A stretch of 64,000 nucleotides of DNA. Source: Owenia fusiformis. Lineage: Eukaryota > Annelida > Polychaeta > Sabellida > Oweniidae. Under the pieces are notes generated by a model. That model was not told the origin of the DNA. It saw only the letters and a program-made list of their open reading frames with translations, and did not search any database. The stretch is from assembly GCA_903813345.2 (NCBI GenBank), contig CAIIXF020000004.1, positions 3,987,525 to 4,051,524 on the forward strand. Direction: 5' to 3'. The stretch's first letter is position 1, and each line of letters opens with the position of its first letter. Both the position numbers and the translations under genes were made by a program. Below are positions 14,701-23,560 of the stretch, piece after piece.

Positions 14701-17700
14701 TTGGGTTCCAATGTGGAAGACACTACCCCAAGCCTCAGATGCTTTTAAAAATGCATTTGGAAGCAACAATGTTCAACTAAATGCTGCAAGTGCTTTAAAG
14801 CCAATCTCCAATGTACCACCCAGCGTTTGTGTAATGGGGAATGTGAACATTAATTGATAATGGCATATATAATACTTGAGTGCATACAGGTACTTAAAAA
14901 AGTAACTGATCAACTAGTCAGAGAGTGCTTTCATTAAAACAGAATCAATTTATATTTGTGATTAACACATTATATCTTAATCACTAAAAGTGGGCGTGGC
15001 CAATAACAAGCCTTTAACAATAGAATTGTCTTTCTTATAGCATATATTATATAAATATCATTAACTGATTTATCCTTATCCATTTTGTTCAGCTAAACTA
15101 GGTTACTTTCCTATTCATAACCAGAAGATTCATTCACTTGCATACTTAACTTGTTGATAATATGGGCGTCGCCCCCAGTCAGACTTTAACAATGGATATC
15201 CATGAGAAATGCTTATGTAATCTTAGTTATTATTTTGAGCATACTAAAAGCATACTAAAACTGCAATATGAGTATATTCAAACATATTTTTAAAAAGAAA
15301 AAAAATTCTCTCACCCCCACCCCCAGGATTTGGTGGGGGGAGGGGATAACTGTAATTTTTTTATCGTTCTAGTGGACCAAAAAAATGTCTCATGCTCTTA
15401 AATCAAAGATAAATGTATACTGATGATATATGGAATGTTTCACGCTTCGTTCCAAGAATGAACTATTTTGACACTATTTATCTCGCTAATACAATATTTT
15501 GGGGCTTTGGGAAGGGTAAAAATAATTGCTCACCACCGTACTAACGCAACATTGACTTGTCTTTGTTTGTCATAACATTTTGAAAATGTCAAAGTTATTA
15601 TTCACCATAATTGTTTTTAATCCTGTTGCCCATTTTCCTTCCACCCAGAATCCAACAAAAATATTAATCCACTTTGAGGTGAATAAAAATGATATCCTAT
15701 GATATGCCTGATGTTGTTAATTCATGTAAATAATGTCATTATTTTAATGCTATATTATTAAGTTCCTATTTTGCAACTGTATTATCCTAGTATCTTCAGT
15801 TCCCTAATTTGGAGGCATTTTATGCAACATTGTTTTCCTAGCATTAATAGTACACTTTCTTTAATAGTTAGTCTGTTGTTTCCTTTTGTAAGTTTACAAT
15901 TTCAAGTCACTAAAAATTAACACTAGGCCACAAAAAGTAGATCTTCTGGTTAACAGTCCATTATAAATTAGGCCACAAAAAGTAAATTTTCTGATTTCTG
16001 AGAATTCTGAAAATTATCTTTTCTTATGTTCAAATCTCTGCATACTAAAACATTTGTTTAATATTGAATGATACGTTAATTTTGTGTACATAATTTAAAT
16101 ATGTAATAAAAAAAATAAAAAGTTTGGTTGATAAATAGTTTAAAGTGATACTTATAGTTGATTGATACTCTCATGACACACCAAATGTAAATAAATCTAA
16201 TGTAATGTCATGAGTAAGTTGACCAATCATCTATCAGAATGTATTCATTTTGAGTTGATATATATCAACTTGCATGTATAATTTACACAAGTTGTTATTT
16301 TGCCACCGAAAAATTGTGCATCTTGTCTTCAGTCTCATGAAATTACATATTTTCAGAAAAATAAAAAATAATATTGAATATTATAAAGGGAGTAAATATT
16401 TCCATATTGTTGCCAAATTTGTTGAATTTTTCAAAAATCACCTCAAAATGCCTTGTTCATTCCTTGCCAATTTTGTATTTTCTTGACTTAAATCCTTTTT
16501 TGAGTTTTTGTAAATGAACATATCTCCATTATACATGTATTCTGTATTTCCAAGGCAGTTAAATGCCTTTTTGGCAGTGATGTTTCCATGACAACAAGGC
16601 AGCAATATGTTTATTTTACTCTGTATTTCCATGGCAGTGGCATGTTTCCATGGCAGCGCAAGTTTATGTAATTCTGTATTTTTACAGACACAGACCCCCA
16701 TAGTACCACATACAATAGTCATTATACCAAATACATCAGGAATGCAGCTCTTGCTATGTTATGACAGTAAGTACATTTCACCATTATTCTTCTAGGGGTT
16801 ATTAAAGAGGCATGTTTTCTCAAATACTCAAAATCACAGATATTTTGGTCGCAAATAAAATCCTTTAGAACCTACATATGTAGATCAACAGATATATCTG
16901 TCACCGAATTTTTATCTAAAACTGCTCCAACTTTAAAAATGTTTATCCTATCTACACAAATTATGTAAAATTTATGGGTCCATGTTTGCCATTCTTACGA
17001 AACCAAACATCACAGATTATACTGTATATTGAGATTGTAAATGTCAAAAATTTGCAAAAGATTAAAAATGTTCTGGTTTTAAACCCTGGTATTCAAGACA
17101 TTTTTTCTAATTGCTGTATCACTTTAAGACTCCTACCTTTTATCTCGATTCAACCTTGAGTTGGAAACTTAAGAATTACATGTTCACCTTTGTTTCTTCT
17201 TTTGTATGCCATTATACCTAACATGCCTTATTTCTGTAGACCAAAAAGTCAATTGAGAAATGAAGATTCTCATGAATTTGGTTTGTTAAATGTAAATAGA
17301 ATTATATTCATTAAATTCTAAGTATTAAATCCTGCAATGATTTTAGATGAAGGAGTGTATGTCGACTCAAATGGAAAAATCTCAAAAAATGTTGTCCTGC
17401 AGTGGGGTGAACAACCGACATCTGTGGGTAAGTTATACTTGGAGTTGTACATTTTGGTAAAGATAGTTTATCTCCTACTAAATTGAAACAAGTTGGCATA
17501 GTATGTTTTGGTATTCAGTATATTTTGGAAGCTAAAAATGCCTTTTAAAAATATAACGTTAATCATTGGTATTATTAATTTATTATCATATTATTACAAA
17601 TGTATGAATGAAACTATAGTCACATTTGCTCTGCGATGGCCAGCCATAGCTTCATATAATCGATATAGAAAATCTACATCGTACTGCTTATCCCTATATT

Positions 17701-18641
17701 TGATGCTGCATATTTCTCTCGATTTTGGGAAGCTACGGCCACAGTATAGTTGCCGTAGATCAAATGTTACTGAGGCATTACATATAATTTCTGTATTCCA
17801 ATATCAGTGACATGTCTTATACGTATGTTTGTTTATTTTTCAGCATTTATCAGTACAGGCCAAATCATGGGCTGGGGAAACAAAGCCATAGAAATCAGAG
17901 CTGCGGAGACGGGACATTTGGACGGAGTATTTATGCATAAAAAGGCACAAAAGCTCAAGTTCTTATGTGAACGAAATGACAAGGTTAGTGTAAGAAGCAA
18001 GTAAAGCAGGCACTCCCATAGCTAGGGCCAAAAATTCTCTCAAAATCATGCAGTTTTCGCCATTCTTAGCACTTTCAAAGTGAATTGGGGTTTTCACCAT
18101 TCTGAGCACTGTTCAAGTGATTTTAGGCCAAAATTGTCAATTTTGAGCCCCCCTGGATTTTTAAAATGGTGAGCCCCCCCCCCCCCCTTGGCAAAAGCTG
18201 ATAGCAATCCTGTAAAGTTACAATGAATAAATATGTTGTGTGTTTATTTCAAGTATGAGAGAAAAGATAACAACATAGATCATGTTTTGAAATAAATGCA
18301 AAATAGAGGGAAAAAGTGGATCTAACAAGGAATAAAGTAAACAGAAAATCTGGACAGTTTGACAAGCATCAATGTTTTATCATTGTTGATTATAAAAAAA
18401 ATTCTGTATATAGCCATAATCAGAGTTTATGTAGCAATTATTATCTTTAGTGTGTGAAGTAGGATATCCCAATTTACTTTATTCCCCACTTTTTGTACCC
18501 CCTGTATATTTTCTTTCATGATTTGTTTAATAAAGGACGCTCTTTCTGTATTTGCAGGTATTTTTCTCATCAATACGTGGAGGCTCCTCCTGTCAGATAT
18601 ACTTTATGACTCTCAATAAACCCGGCATATCAAACTGGTAG
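2612..18641 (+). CDS. msn: GCK-IV kinase of the MAP4K4/TNIK/MINK1 (misshapen) family, 3' part: linker and complete CNH domain
   Basis: Coding exons read here: 2612-2720, 3303-3430, (candidate 4086-4100), 8893-9016, 9348-9536, 9852-9917, 10179-10388, 10799-10899, 11170-11319, 16688-16766, 17347-17427, 17844-17983 and 18558-18641. Phases agree at every junction; the ten exons from 8893 on total 1224 nt, 407 residues plus stop. The family are Ste20-type Ser/Thr kinases with an N-terminal kinase domain, a long variable linker and a C-terminal citron-homology domain that binds small GTPases such as Rap2; they act upstream of JNK and in cytoskeletal control. Family-diagnostic strings are visible: [100 protein letters not shown] and the C-terminal end [13 protein letters not shown]. 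The kinase domain must lie 5' of this window. Invertebrates usually keep one copy of this family, so the msn symbol is by orthology. Confidence 0.93.
3303..3430 (+). CDS. msn: kinase gene, linker exon (Pro-rich)
   Basis: Acceptor 'tttacag' and donor 'gtatgt' bound 128 nt. The frame after the split Gly reads [20 protein letters not shown] and then a Pro/Arg-rich tail ending DKTVSDE. The combined length with the previous exon (237 nt) is a whole number of codons, so both exons hold one frame. The region is GC-richer than its surroundings. Confidence 0.75.
4086..4100 (+). CDS. msn: candidate 15 nt microexon (SMRRK)
   Basis: A good acceptor (tatttgcag) is followed after 15 nt by a consensus-like donor (gtaaat). 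The insert adds exactly five codons, Ser-Met-Arg-Arg-Lys, between exons that both meet at phase 0, so it would be a frame-neutral cassette. A chance match is possible in a 5 kb intron. Confidence 0.35.
4698..4872. mobile_element. short mariner-type MITE
   Basis: About 175 bp bounded by inverted repeats: 'agggcgttcaaaaagtaaca' on the left and the complement of 'agggtgttctaaaagtaaca' on the right, flanked by TA-rich sequence ('tata'). It has no coding capacity. Terminal AGGG-type repeats and TA targets are typical of Tc1/mariner derivatives. The interior is also partly palindromic ('tagtgc ... gcacta' type). Confidence 0.75.
5505..5650 (-). repeat. dispersed AT-rich repeat, copy 2 (inverted)
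   Basis: 'gcaaggaataaagtaaacag' and 'tatagaaatgcaagaaaa' are the complement of the copy at about 655-830. The two copies lie 4.8 kb apart in opposite orientation. Confidence 0.55.
7150..7290 (+). repeat. short tandem repeat, 'ggtgtgtgtcatggaat' units
   Basis: Three to four imperfect copies of a 35-50 bp unit containing 'ggtgtgtgtcatggaat', each copy more diverged toward the 3' side. Non-coding. Confidence 0.7.
8395..8560 (+). repeat. dispersed AT-rich repeat, copy 3
   Basis: 'catttctctctcaaattt' and 'ttttctggtatttcta' align with the copy at about 655-830 in the same orientation. Lies 330 bp before a kinase-gene exon. Confidence 0.5.
8893..9016 (+). CDS. msn: kinase gene, linker exon before the CNH domain
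   Basis: Acceptor 'tttttgcag', donor 'gtaagg'; 124 nt beginning [20 protein letters not shown]. It takes the place of the vertebrate segment that carries the GKSSFTMFVDLG-type motif, to which [13 protein letters not shown] bears only weak resemblance. Ends in phase 1. Confidence 0.85.
9181..9263 (+). repeat. short 'aaatggcaggtggtgacatt' repeat, copy a
   Basis: 'agcaaatggcaggtagtgat' then 'attttgcatgttaatac' matches the 3' part of a family also seen at about 19162-19365, 27653-27749, 28738-28880 and 62695-62807. Ends 85 bp before the next acceptor. Confidence 0.7.
9348..9536 (+). CDS. msn: kinase gene, exon at the start of the CNH domain
   Basis: Acceptor 'atatttcag', donor 'gtaaga'; 189 nt. 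It runs through [11 protein letters not shown], then the family-invariant [20 protein letters not shown] and ALWG. The [12 protein letters not shown] motif is the conserved entry to the CNH beta-propeller in MAP4K4, TNIK and MINK1. Confidence 0.95.
9852..9917 (+). CDS. msn: kinase gene, CNH exon
   Basis: Acceptor 'gtttcttcag', donor 'gtacat'; 66 nt encoding [20 protein letters not shown] plus Lys. Nearly identical in wording to vertebrate homologues ([19 protein letters not shown]). Phase 1 at both ends. Confidence 0.95.
10179..10388 (+). CDS. msn: kinase gene, CNH exon
   Basis: Acceptor 'ctctttccag', donor 'gtatgt'; 210 nt. The frame gives [40 protein letters not shown] and [17 protein letters not shown], all clear CNH signatures. 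The vertebrate HNDPEVEKKQGW segment is replaced by a slightly shorter [10 protein letters not shown]. Confidence 0.95.
10799..10899 (+). CDS. msn: kinase gene, CNH exon
   Basis: Acceptor 'ttttttcag', donor 'gtaata'; 101 nt encoding [16 protein letters not shown] then [18 protein letters not shown], one of the most conserved stretches of the family. Ends exactly on a codon. Confidence 0.95.
11170..11319 (+). CDS. msn: kinase gene, CNH exon
   Basis: Acceptor 'gtttttcag', donor 'gtaagt'; 50 codons beginning [20 protein letters not shown] and ending FDLYIPSH. Phase 0 at both ends. It is followed by a 5.4 kb intron enlarged by a transposable element. Confidence 0.95.
12377..12891. mobile_element. 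palindromic foldback element, family A copy 1
   Basis: Two arms of about 250 bp are inverted copies meeting near 12640. The outer ends read 'ccaaacaggaaatgaaaaaa' and the complement of the same motif. Inside are 'gaccaggatcataatggcca', 'tcagccctctgaaa' and 'ggtcactgaacagaat', each present once per arm. Related copies lie at 41361-42859 and 44724-45070. No coding capacity. Confidence 0.85.
12989..14860 (+). pseudogene. decayed gene of an uncharacterised invertebrate multigene family, inside the long-TIR element
   Basis: An open stretch at 12989-13699 encodes [58 protein letters not shown] and [10 protein letters not shown]...GGAVGL. Downstream fragments in shifted frames continue the same protein: [16 protein letters not shown] and [16 protein letters not shown] (about 13950-14130), [20 protein letters not shown] and LDALEQHIK (about 14440-14590), then [15 protein letters not shown]-like and MWKTLPQAS (about 14600-14740). 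From memory this order of motifs recurs in large uncharacterised families in cnidarians, molluscs and other animals. Stops and frameshifts between blocks show it is broken. Its position between inverted repeats suggests it is the transposon's own protein or its cargo; that role is inference. Confidence 0.7.
15490..16687 (+). other. msn: remainder of the CNH intron
   Basis: AT-rich intron sequence between the transposon and the next exon. It contains short repeated phrases ('aggccacaaaaagtaga', 'aggccacaaaaagtaaa' near 15926 and 15970) and 'ccatggcagtggcatgtttc'-type phrases near 16570-16660, but no recognisable gene. Confidence 0.5.
16688..16766 (+). CDS. msn: kinase gene, CNH exon
   Basis: Acceptor 'tatttttacag', donor 'gtaagt'; 79 nt encoding [20 protein letters not shown] then LLLCYD. 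Matches the family's PH.I..LPNT.GM..L.CYE block. Ends in phase 1; the split codon gives Asn before EGVYV. Confidence 0.93.
17347..17427 (+). CDS. msn: kinase gene, CNH exon
   Basis: Acceptor 'gattttag', donor 'gtaagt'; 81 nt encoding [20 protein letters not shown] and GEQPTSV. Corresponds to the family's DEGVYVN..G...DVVLQWGE.PTSVA stretch. Confidence 0.95.
17844..17983 (+). CDS. msn: kinase gene, CNH exon
   Basis: Acceptor 'atttttcag', donor 'gttagt'; 140 nt encoding [20 protein letters not shown], then [20 protein letters not shown] and CERNDK. Near-identical to vertebrate homologues. The donor has T at position +3 (gttagt), a mildly weak site. Confidence 0.95.
18558..18641 (+). CDS. msn: kinase gene, terminal coding exon
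   Basis: Acceptor 'tatttgcag'; 27 codons and TAG encoding [20 protein letters not shown] and KPGISNW. The C-terminal Trp matches vertebrate members (..NW or ..SW ends). A minisatellite begins about 20 bp after the stop, so the 3' UTR is likely repetitive. Confidence 0.95.
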   Translation, partial: VFFSSIRGGSSCQIYFMTLNKPGISNW

Positions 18642-18659
18642 AAAACATAGAATTAATGT

Positions 18660-18990
18660 ATATAGAAAAAACATAGGAGGAAACATGTAGGAGAAAATAC
18701 ATGGTGAAATACATATGAGGAATTACACAGGAGACAATGGAGAGATTATATAGGAGAAAATTCAGGGGAGGAATATCTAGGAGAAAATTCAGGGGAGGAA
18801 TATCCAGAAAAAATTCAGGGGAGGAATATCTAGGAAAAAATTCAGGGGAGGAATATCTAGGAGAAAATTCAGGGGGGAATATCAAGGAGAAATACATAGA
18901 AGATAAATAATACTCCAAGGAGAAAATACATAGGAGAAAATACAAAGGAGGATATAGGAGAAACTGTATAGGAGCATATAAGAGAAATTA
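18660..18990 (+). repeat. minisatellite of 'aggagaaaattcagggga' units directly after the kinase stop codon
   Basis: Imperfect units of about 27 bp ('ggaggaatatctaggagaaa') are best preserved at 18760-18880 and degrade to 'aggagaaaatacata' variants on both sides. The 110-codon minus-strand frame here is a repeat artefact. Confidence 0.85.
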
Positions 18991-20160
18991 CACAGGGGAT
19001 ATACTTACTATTACATGGGATTAAATGCCCTTAGGACTAGTTATTATATCATGGCACATAGATTCTTCAAAGTGGCTCACTAAAGATATTAATCACTATG
19101 AAGCCATTTGGACAAACAATATTTGAAGGAAAATTTTCAAAGGACATTGCCTTCCTATTGTTTTGCCACCACCACAAGTGGTGACATATTGTTATGCCAT
19201 CACCACAAGTGGTGACATATTGTTATGCCATCACCACAACTTTTTTGTGGATGGTGTTCAGCATTTGGTGTCTGGTGTTCGGTGTTCTGAGTTCAATGTC
19301 AGTATCAAATGGCAGGTGGTGACATTTTGCATGTTAATACCTTGTGGTGGTTATGCTTAATACAATTGTGATAATATGGATTTTTACAGTACACAGTGAT
19401 CTCCCCAGTATTGAAGCAAGTTGGTGTGGCACCCACTTGAGATTTTAGAAATAGGCCTACACCCACTTGAAAAACCCTAAATTCCCACTTGGAAAAATCC
19501 TGAAAATTTGTATACTTTTTTGACAGAGTTGTAAAAAATGTAAATTTTACACCCATATGACTAAAATCCTAGGAAATAGAAAACAACAACAAACATATAG
19601 GATCTCAGAACTTAGATTTAAAGTGAATATAGACGAAACATCCCGTGTGTGATTTTGGAAAATAGTTTAGTGGAATTAAATTGATTCTATCAAAACTAAG
19701 ATTATGTAATCGGACCATAGGCTGAGGAAATGATTATTTTATTGGTTTGTTCCTTGGTCAAATGTACTGTAGGTTTGTGTACTTATGTTGATGGAATAAA
19801 GTGACGTTTTTTCCATAGCAAAAAAGTTACTGAAAATATACCATACATGTACTTTGGAAATTTTAATTTTCATTGTGATTTCACCACTGAGACTCATTTT
19901 TGTCATTTTAAATGCTGCATTGTATTTTTGTTTGAATTGTATTATTATTTTAGCAGTAACAGTTCTAAAATGTATAATTTGTATAAATGTATATAGTTTT
20001 TATACACGTAAGCAAGGTGCTATTCTTTTATTTGTAAGATGTTATGACGGCCTTGAATTTCCATGTGAAAGTACTTTTCAGTAGAATGCTGAATCTCAAT
20101 AAGGGAATGGTGACCATTTATGTCAAGTTGTTGAAAATGAAATTAATTTCTATAAAGTTT
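18991..20160. other. intergenic, with a short-repeat copy
   Basis: AT-rich sequence after the kinase gene. It holds one copy of the 'ggcaggtggtgacattttgc' repeat at 19162-19365. A block near 19420-19510 repeats 'cacccacttga'-type words. A possible polyadenylation signal (aataaa) is at about 19796. No gene recognised. Confidence 0.5.
19162..19365 (+). repeat. short 'aaatggcaggtggtgacatt' repeat, copy b (longest)
   Basis: Begins with two tandem copies of the self-complementary 'accacaagtggtgacatatt', then 'aacttttttgtgg' and 'ggtgttcagcatttgg', and ends 'aaatggcaggtggtgacatt' plus 'ttgcatgttaatacctt'. This copy shows the order of parts in the family. Confidence 0.75.
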
Positions 20161-20164
20161 GACC

Positions 20165-20320
20165 CCCCTTATACCTTGGTCACATTTGCTCCGATTTTCA
20201 CTACGGCGCCCGGCCGATTGAGTATTTTGTTCAAAATTGAATACAATATTGAACGAAACACTCAATCGGCCGGGCGCCAGCCGATGGATCAAAGCAAATG
20301 TGACCCAGGCATTACTGAAC
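20165..20320. mobile_element. GC-rich palindromic MITE
   Basis: Inverted arms: 'cttggtcacatttgctccga' with 'cggcgcccggccgattgagt' on the left, and 'actcaatcggccgggcgcc' with 'aaagcaaatgtgacccagg' on the right. The centre is AT-rich. Much higher GC than its surroundings. A diverged relative may lie at about 17610-17770. Confidence 0.8.
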
Positions 20321-20739
20321 GTAATTTTACAATGTTGATCATCTTTCACAAAACAAATTTACACCCTTCAAAGAACATCATTCCCCCCCCCCTAACAAAA
20401 CTAACTTCGTAATTCTACAACTGTTGGTAACTAGACACCATCCCTAAAGGGCCTAGCCTTTCTGTTCAATTACAGTTAAAAATTGGCATTTTTTCATGGA
20501 ACTTTGCCCTGTTAGACTGCCACTACACTGTGTTAAAGAGAAAAAGGAGAGAAACAGATAGACCGTCTTAATAATTTTACTAGTTGTATCACGTTTTAGT
20601 TTGAAAAGCAACCGGTTTAATCTGTTATTTTATGATTATTTATTTTTGGCTTCCATTTTATGTGAAACAACTGAGTAGTGTTGCTTTTGTAAACATGTTT
20701 TGTTATTATCTACTGTCACATACAGATTTATCAACTTGA

Positions 20740-21170
20740 TGTTGCATTTTTCATTAGCTGATGTCATGTTTGTCATTAGCTGATTTGTTTTTGTCATTAG
20801 CTGATGTCATGTTTGTTGTTAGCTGATGTCGCATTTGTTATTAGCTGATGTCATGTTTGTCATTAGCTAATGTTGCATTTGTCACTAGCTGATGTCATGT
20901 TTGTCATTAGCTGATGTCATACTTGTCATTTGCTGATGTCATATTCGTCATTAGCTGCTGATGCCATACTTGTCATTAAATGATGTCATATTTGTCAATT
21001 GCTGATTCACATATCTGATGTCGTAACATATGTCATTAGCTTGGTTAACACTTTCCATAAGCTGGGGTCACATTTCTCATACATTGCTGTCACATTTCTG
21101 AAGATGGTGTCACTTTTGTTATGTCCTAGTGTCACCTTTGATATTAGCTGATGTTAGTTTCTCATTAGCT
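20740..21170 (+). repeat. minisatellite of 'cattagctgatgtcatgttt' units
   Basis: About fifteen imperfect units of 21-24 bp built on 'gtcattagctgatgtcat', best preserved from 20750 to 20960 and degrading to 3'. Non-coding. Confidence 0.85.
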
Positions 21171-21899
21171 TCAGTACTTTTGATAACATTTGTAAATATT
21201 TTGTCTTGTTTTAATGCAAGAAAGTTTGATTGACAGCTGTCAAAGGAGGTGTTACACTCCCAGTTTTACCCATAATGCACTTTTATATTTAGGTCACATG
21301 GTATGTTCACATGTAACCTTGGATGAAAATCTTATTTTATATTGTGACTAAAACTTGATAGAAACATAGTGGTTTGTAACTCATTGCAGTCAAAAGGTTC
21401 AAATAGCACCAGCAAATTTTAAACATTGAAATGTGTAAAAATTGTAAAAATGTGCAATATTCAGAATTGTGTATAAACTTTATATGCAAGTGTGCTTTTA
21501 AAAAGTGACAATATATTACATTATATATAAAATAATTACAATGTTTTGTGGAGTTATTTTTATTAAAGTATTAAGGAAGGTTTATAGAGAGTTCTTTAGC
21601 CTCTTATTTATGGTACCTTATATGGAAGACCCCATTATAGATTATACTCGAGGGATAGTGTCTGAATGTTGACAGTTGACAGATAATTATGCTTTGGCTT
21701 AACACATCTTCTCCCCTATATACTAGTATCCAAATTTGATAATAGAGATAGAATCCTTTTTATTTAAAAAATAAAAAAATTAAATTTCTTGTCTGCTATG
21801 GGGATTTTCACAATTAATCCCACTAGATCTAACTAATAATAATCACTTTCCTATATAAGTATGACAAATAAGTGACCTCATTGGTAGCTTTAGATGAGA

Positions 21900-22290
21900 T
21901 TTCAAATAGAAAATATATGTGTCAGCTACAGGGTGGTAAAAAACACAACCCTGCCGCTATTTTCCTCATATCTTTTTTTATCTAAATTACTCCCTGATAT
22001 GTGGCAAATTTGTACCATATTAATTTCATACCATCCAATCATATTTCATAACCGTCAGACTGACTGTAGCAATATAACAGGACTTTAAACAACATGCTCC
22101 AGTGGCCATTATTGCACTATAGGCAAACATGCATGTGTCGTCCTAAATGTCCCTACCTGACCTCTACCTGTGGGGATACCCAAAAGACAGTGTACGAGAA
22201 TGACCCCAGGACAATTGCAGACCTCAAAAGGGAGTTCATCTGTGACATTCAAGCCATACCTGCAGAGCAATACCAATAATAGTTAGGCCT
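21900..22290 (+). pseudogene. relic of a mariner/IS630-type transposase 3' end
   Basis: In two overlapping frames the sequence reads LYLWGYPKDSV and then YENDPRTIADLKREFICDIQ and AIPAEQYQ. This corresponds to the C-terminal block of many mariner-type transposases (CDFFLWGYLK...VY.NNPRT..ELK..I...I..I). A frameshift lies near 22190. The upstream 'ctacagggtggtaaaaaaca' near 21925 resembles a mariner-type terminal repeat. Only this fragment is visible and it is non-functional. Confidence 0.65.
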
Positions 22291-22515
22291 ACTCCCTTGC
22301 GGCTCCCTTGTCAATGTCCAGATGTTGGTCTGTCATGTTTACTCATTGGATTGCATAGGACCATGTTAAATATCTATAGCAAGAATATTTTTTCCAGTTA
22401 TAGCTAGAACTACATTTCCTTTGGCGATTCCATTAAAGTACAGCGATCTCAGGCCCGGATATCTTAGAATTTTCTTCTCCATCTCAAAAATTCATCCAGC
22501 TCTATTGTGCTCTAC

Positions 22516-22905
22516 ACTTTTAAACATGGCTTAATTACTTTGGGAGAGCATAAGGAATATTCAACGAAGAGATTGAAAACATGGCTAAATTACTTTGGGA
22601 AAGCATAAGGAATATTCAACGAAGAGATTGAAAACATGGCTAAATTACTTTGGGAAAGCATAAGGAATATTCAACGAAGAGATTGAAAACATGGCTAAAT
22701 TACTTTGGGAAAGCATAAGGAATATTCAACGAAGAGATTGAAAACATGGCTAAATTACTTTGGGAAAGCATAAGGAATATTCAACGAAGAGATTGAAAAC
22801 ATGGCTAAATTACTTTGGGAAAGCATAAGGAATATTCAACGAAGAGATTGAAAACATGTCTAAATTACTTTGGGAAAGCATAAGGAATACTCAACGGGAA
22901 GAGAT
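22516..22905 (+). repeat. 55 bp tandem repeat, about seven units
   Basis: The unit begins 'gattgaaaacatggctaaat' and ends 'aatattcaacgaaga'; it recurs at exactly 55 bp spacing (22571, 22626, 22681, 22736, 22791, 22846). The central units are identical; the first and last are diverged. No ORF runs through it. Confidence 0.95.
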
Positions 22906-23399
22906 TTTTACAAATCAATCTTGTCAATGATCAGGTCAATAAACACTCTCATGGCCTGTTACGCACAGTAAGCATGTGCGTACCAAATGAATTTGAAAAA
23001 AAAGTTTAAAATGTGTTAAAATACATTAATTTATTTGCACATTTATTGATGATGATGATGAACAGAATAGAACTATTTAACAGAATAGAACTATTTAAAG
23101 TTGATAAAAAACGCTCAGATAGCATCAAATAACGTCTTTGAAATTTAAATCAGACATACCTAAGTGGGCATACCAACTCAAAATATAGCCCCACACCCTC
23201 TGTAAAAACTGTCCTGCGCTCAAAAAATTGCACATTTGTCTCACTTTCCCTAGAAATCAGTAAGTTAACTGTCTCTCTCATGCTTAAAGTTAAGCTCCAG
23301 AAATTAAATCAATAAACTACAAATAAACTCCTTCTATAGCCTAACACCCCTCTACGTCGAATGATGCGCCCCATACCCCCTGTGTGTTTAAATGGAATG

Positions 23400-23549
23400 G
23401 ACCAGAATCAACCAATCAGTGCAGATTTCAATAATTACAAATTTCGTTTGCCGTCGTACGCAAACCGAGTTGATTTGCGTATTTAGTTCAGAGGTCATCC
23501 AGCAGCTGTCACCACTTGTCCTCTTACGAAGAACCGAAGCACATACAAA
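23400..23549 (+). promoter_or_regulatory. probable promoter and 5' UTR of the hnRNP gene
   Basis: A CCAAT box (23412-23416, in 'caaccaatcagtgc') lies about 135 bp before the ATG and the local GC content rises. No TATA box is visible. A pyrimidine-rich 'cttgtcctctt' near 23515 would suit a transcription start. The exact start site is inference. Confidence 0.45.
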
Positions 23550-23560
23550 ATGACTGAAGG
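23550..23560 (+). CDS. hnRNP gene, first coding exon (MTEG)
   Basis: ATG in context 'tacaaaatgact' opens MTE plus a split Gly; donor 'gtaagc'. The next exon supplies the last base of Gly and continues CKIFCGGL, so this ATG is the natural start. A very short N-terminus before RRM1 is a minor oddity compared with vertebrate HNRNPD and HNRNPAB. Confidence 0.85.

Larger units (their letters stand above)
11861..15489. mobile_element. 3.6 kb element with ~250-340 bp terminal inverted repeats, in a CNH intron
   Basis: The left end (tagcgagat...) and right end (...atctcgcta) are inverted copies over at least 250 bp, including the shared string 'aagagcatgagacatttttt'. Similarity continues more weakly to about 12200 on the left and 15165 on the right. 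The interior carries a decayed gene (about 12989-14860) and a separate palindromic repeat (12377-12891). Long terminal inverted repeats indicate a DNA transposon. The superfamily is not identifiable by eye and no unambiguous target duplication was seen. Confidence 0.8.

Noticed and set aside
22516-22905. CRISPR-like regular repeat
   Set aside because: Units are directly adjacent with no unique spacers, and the genome is eukaryotic; this is a minisatellite.
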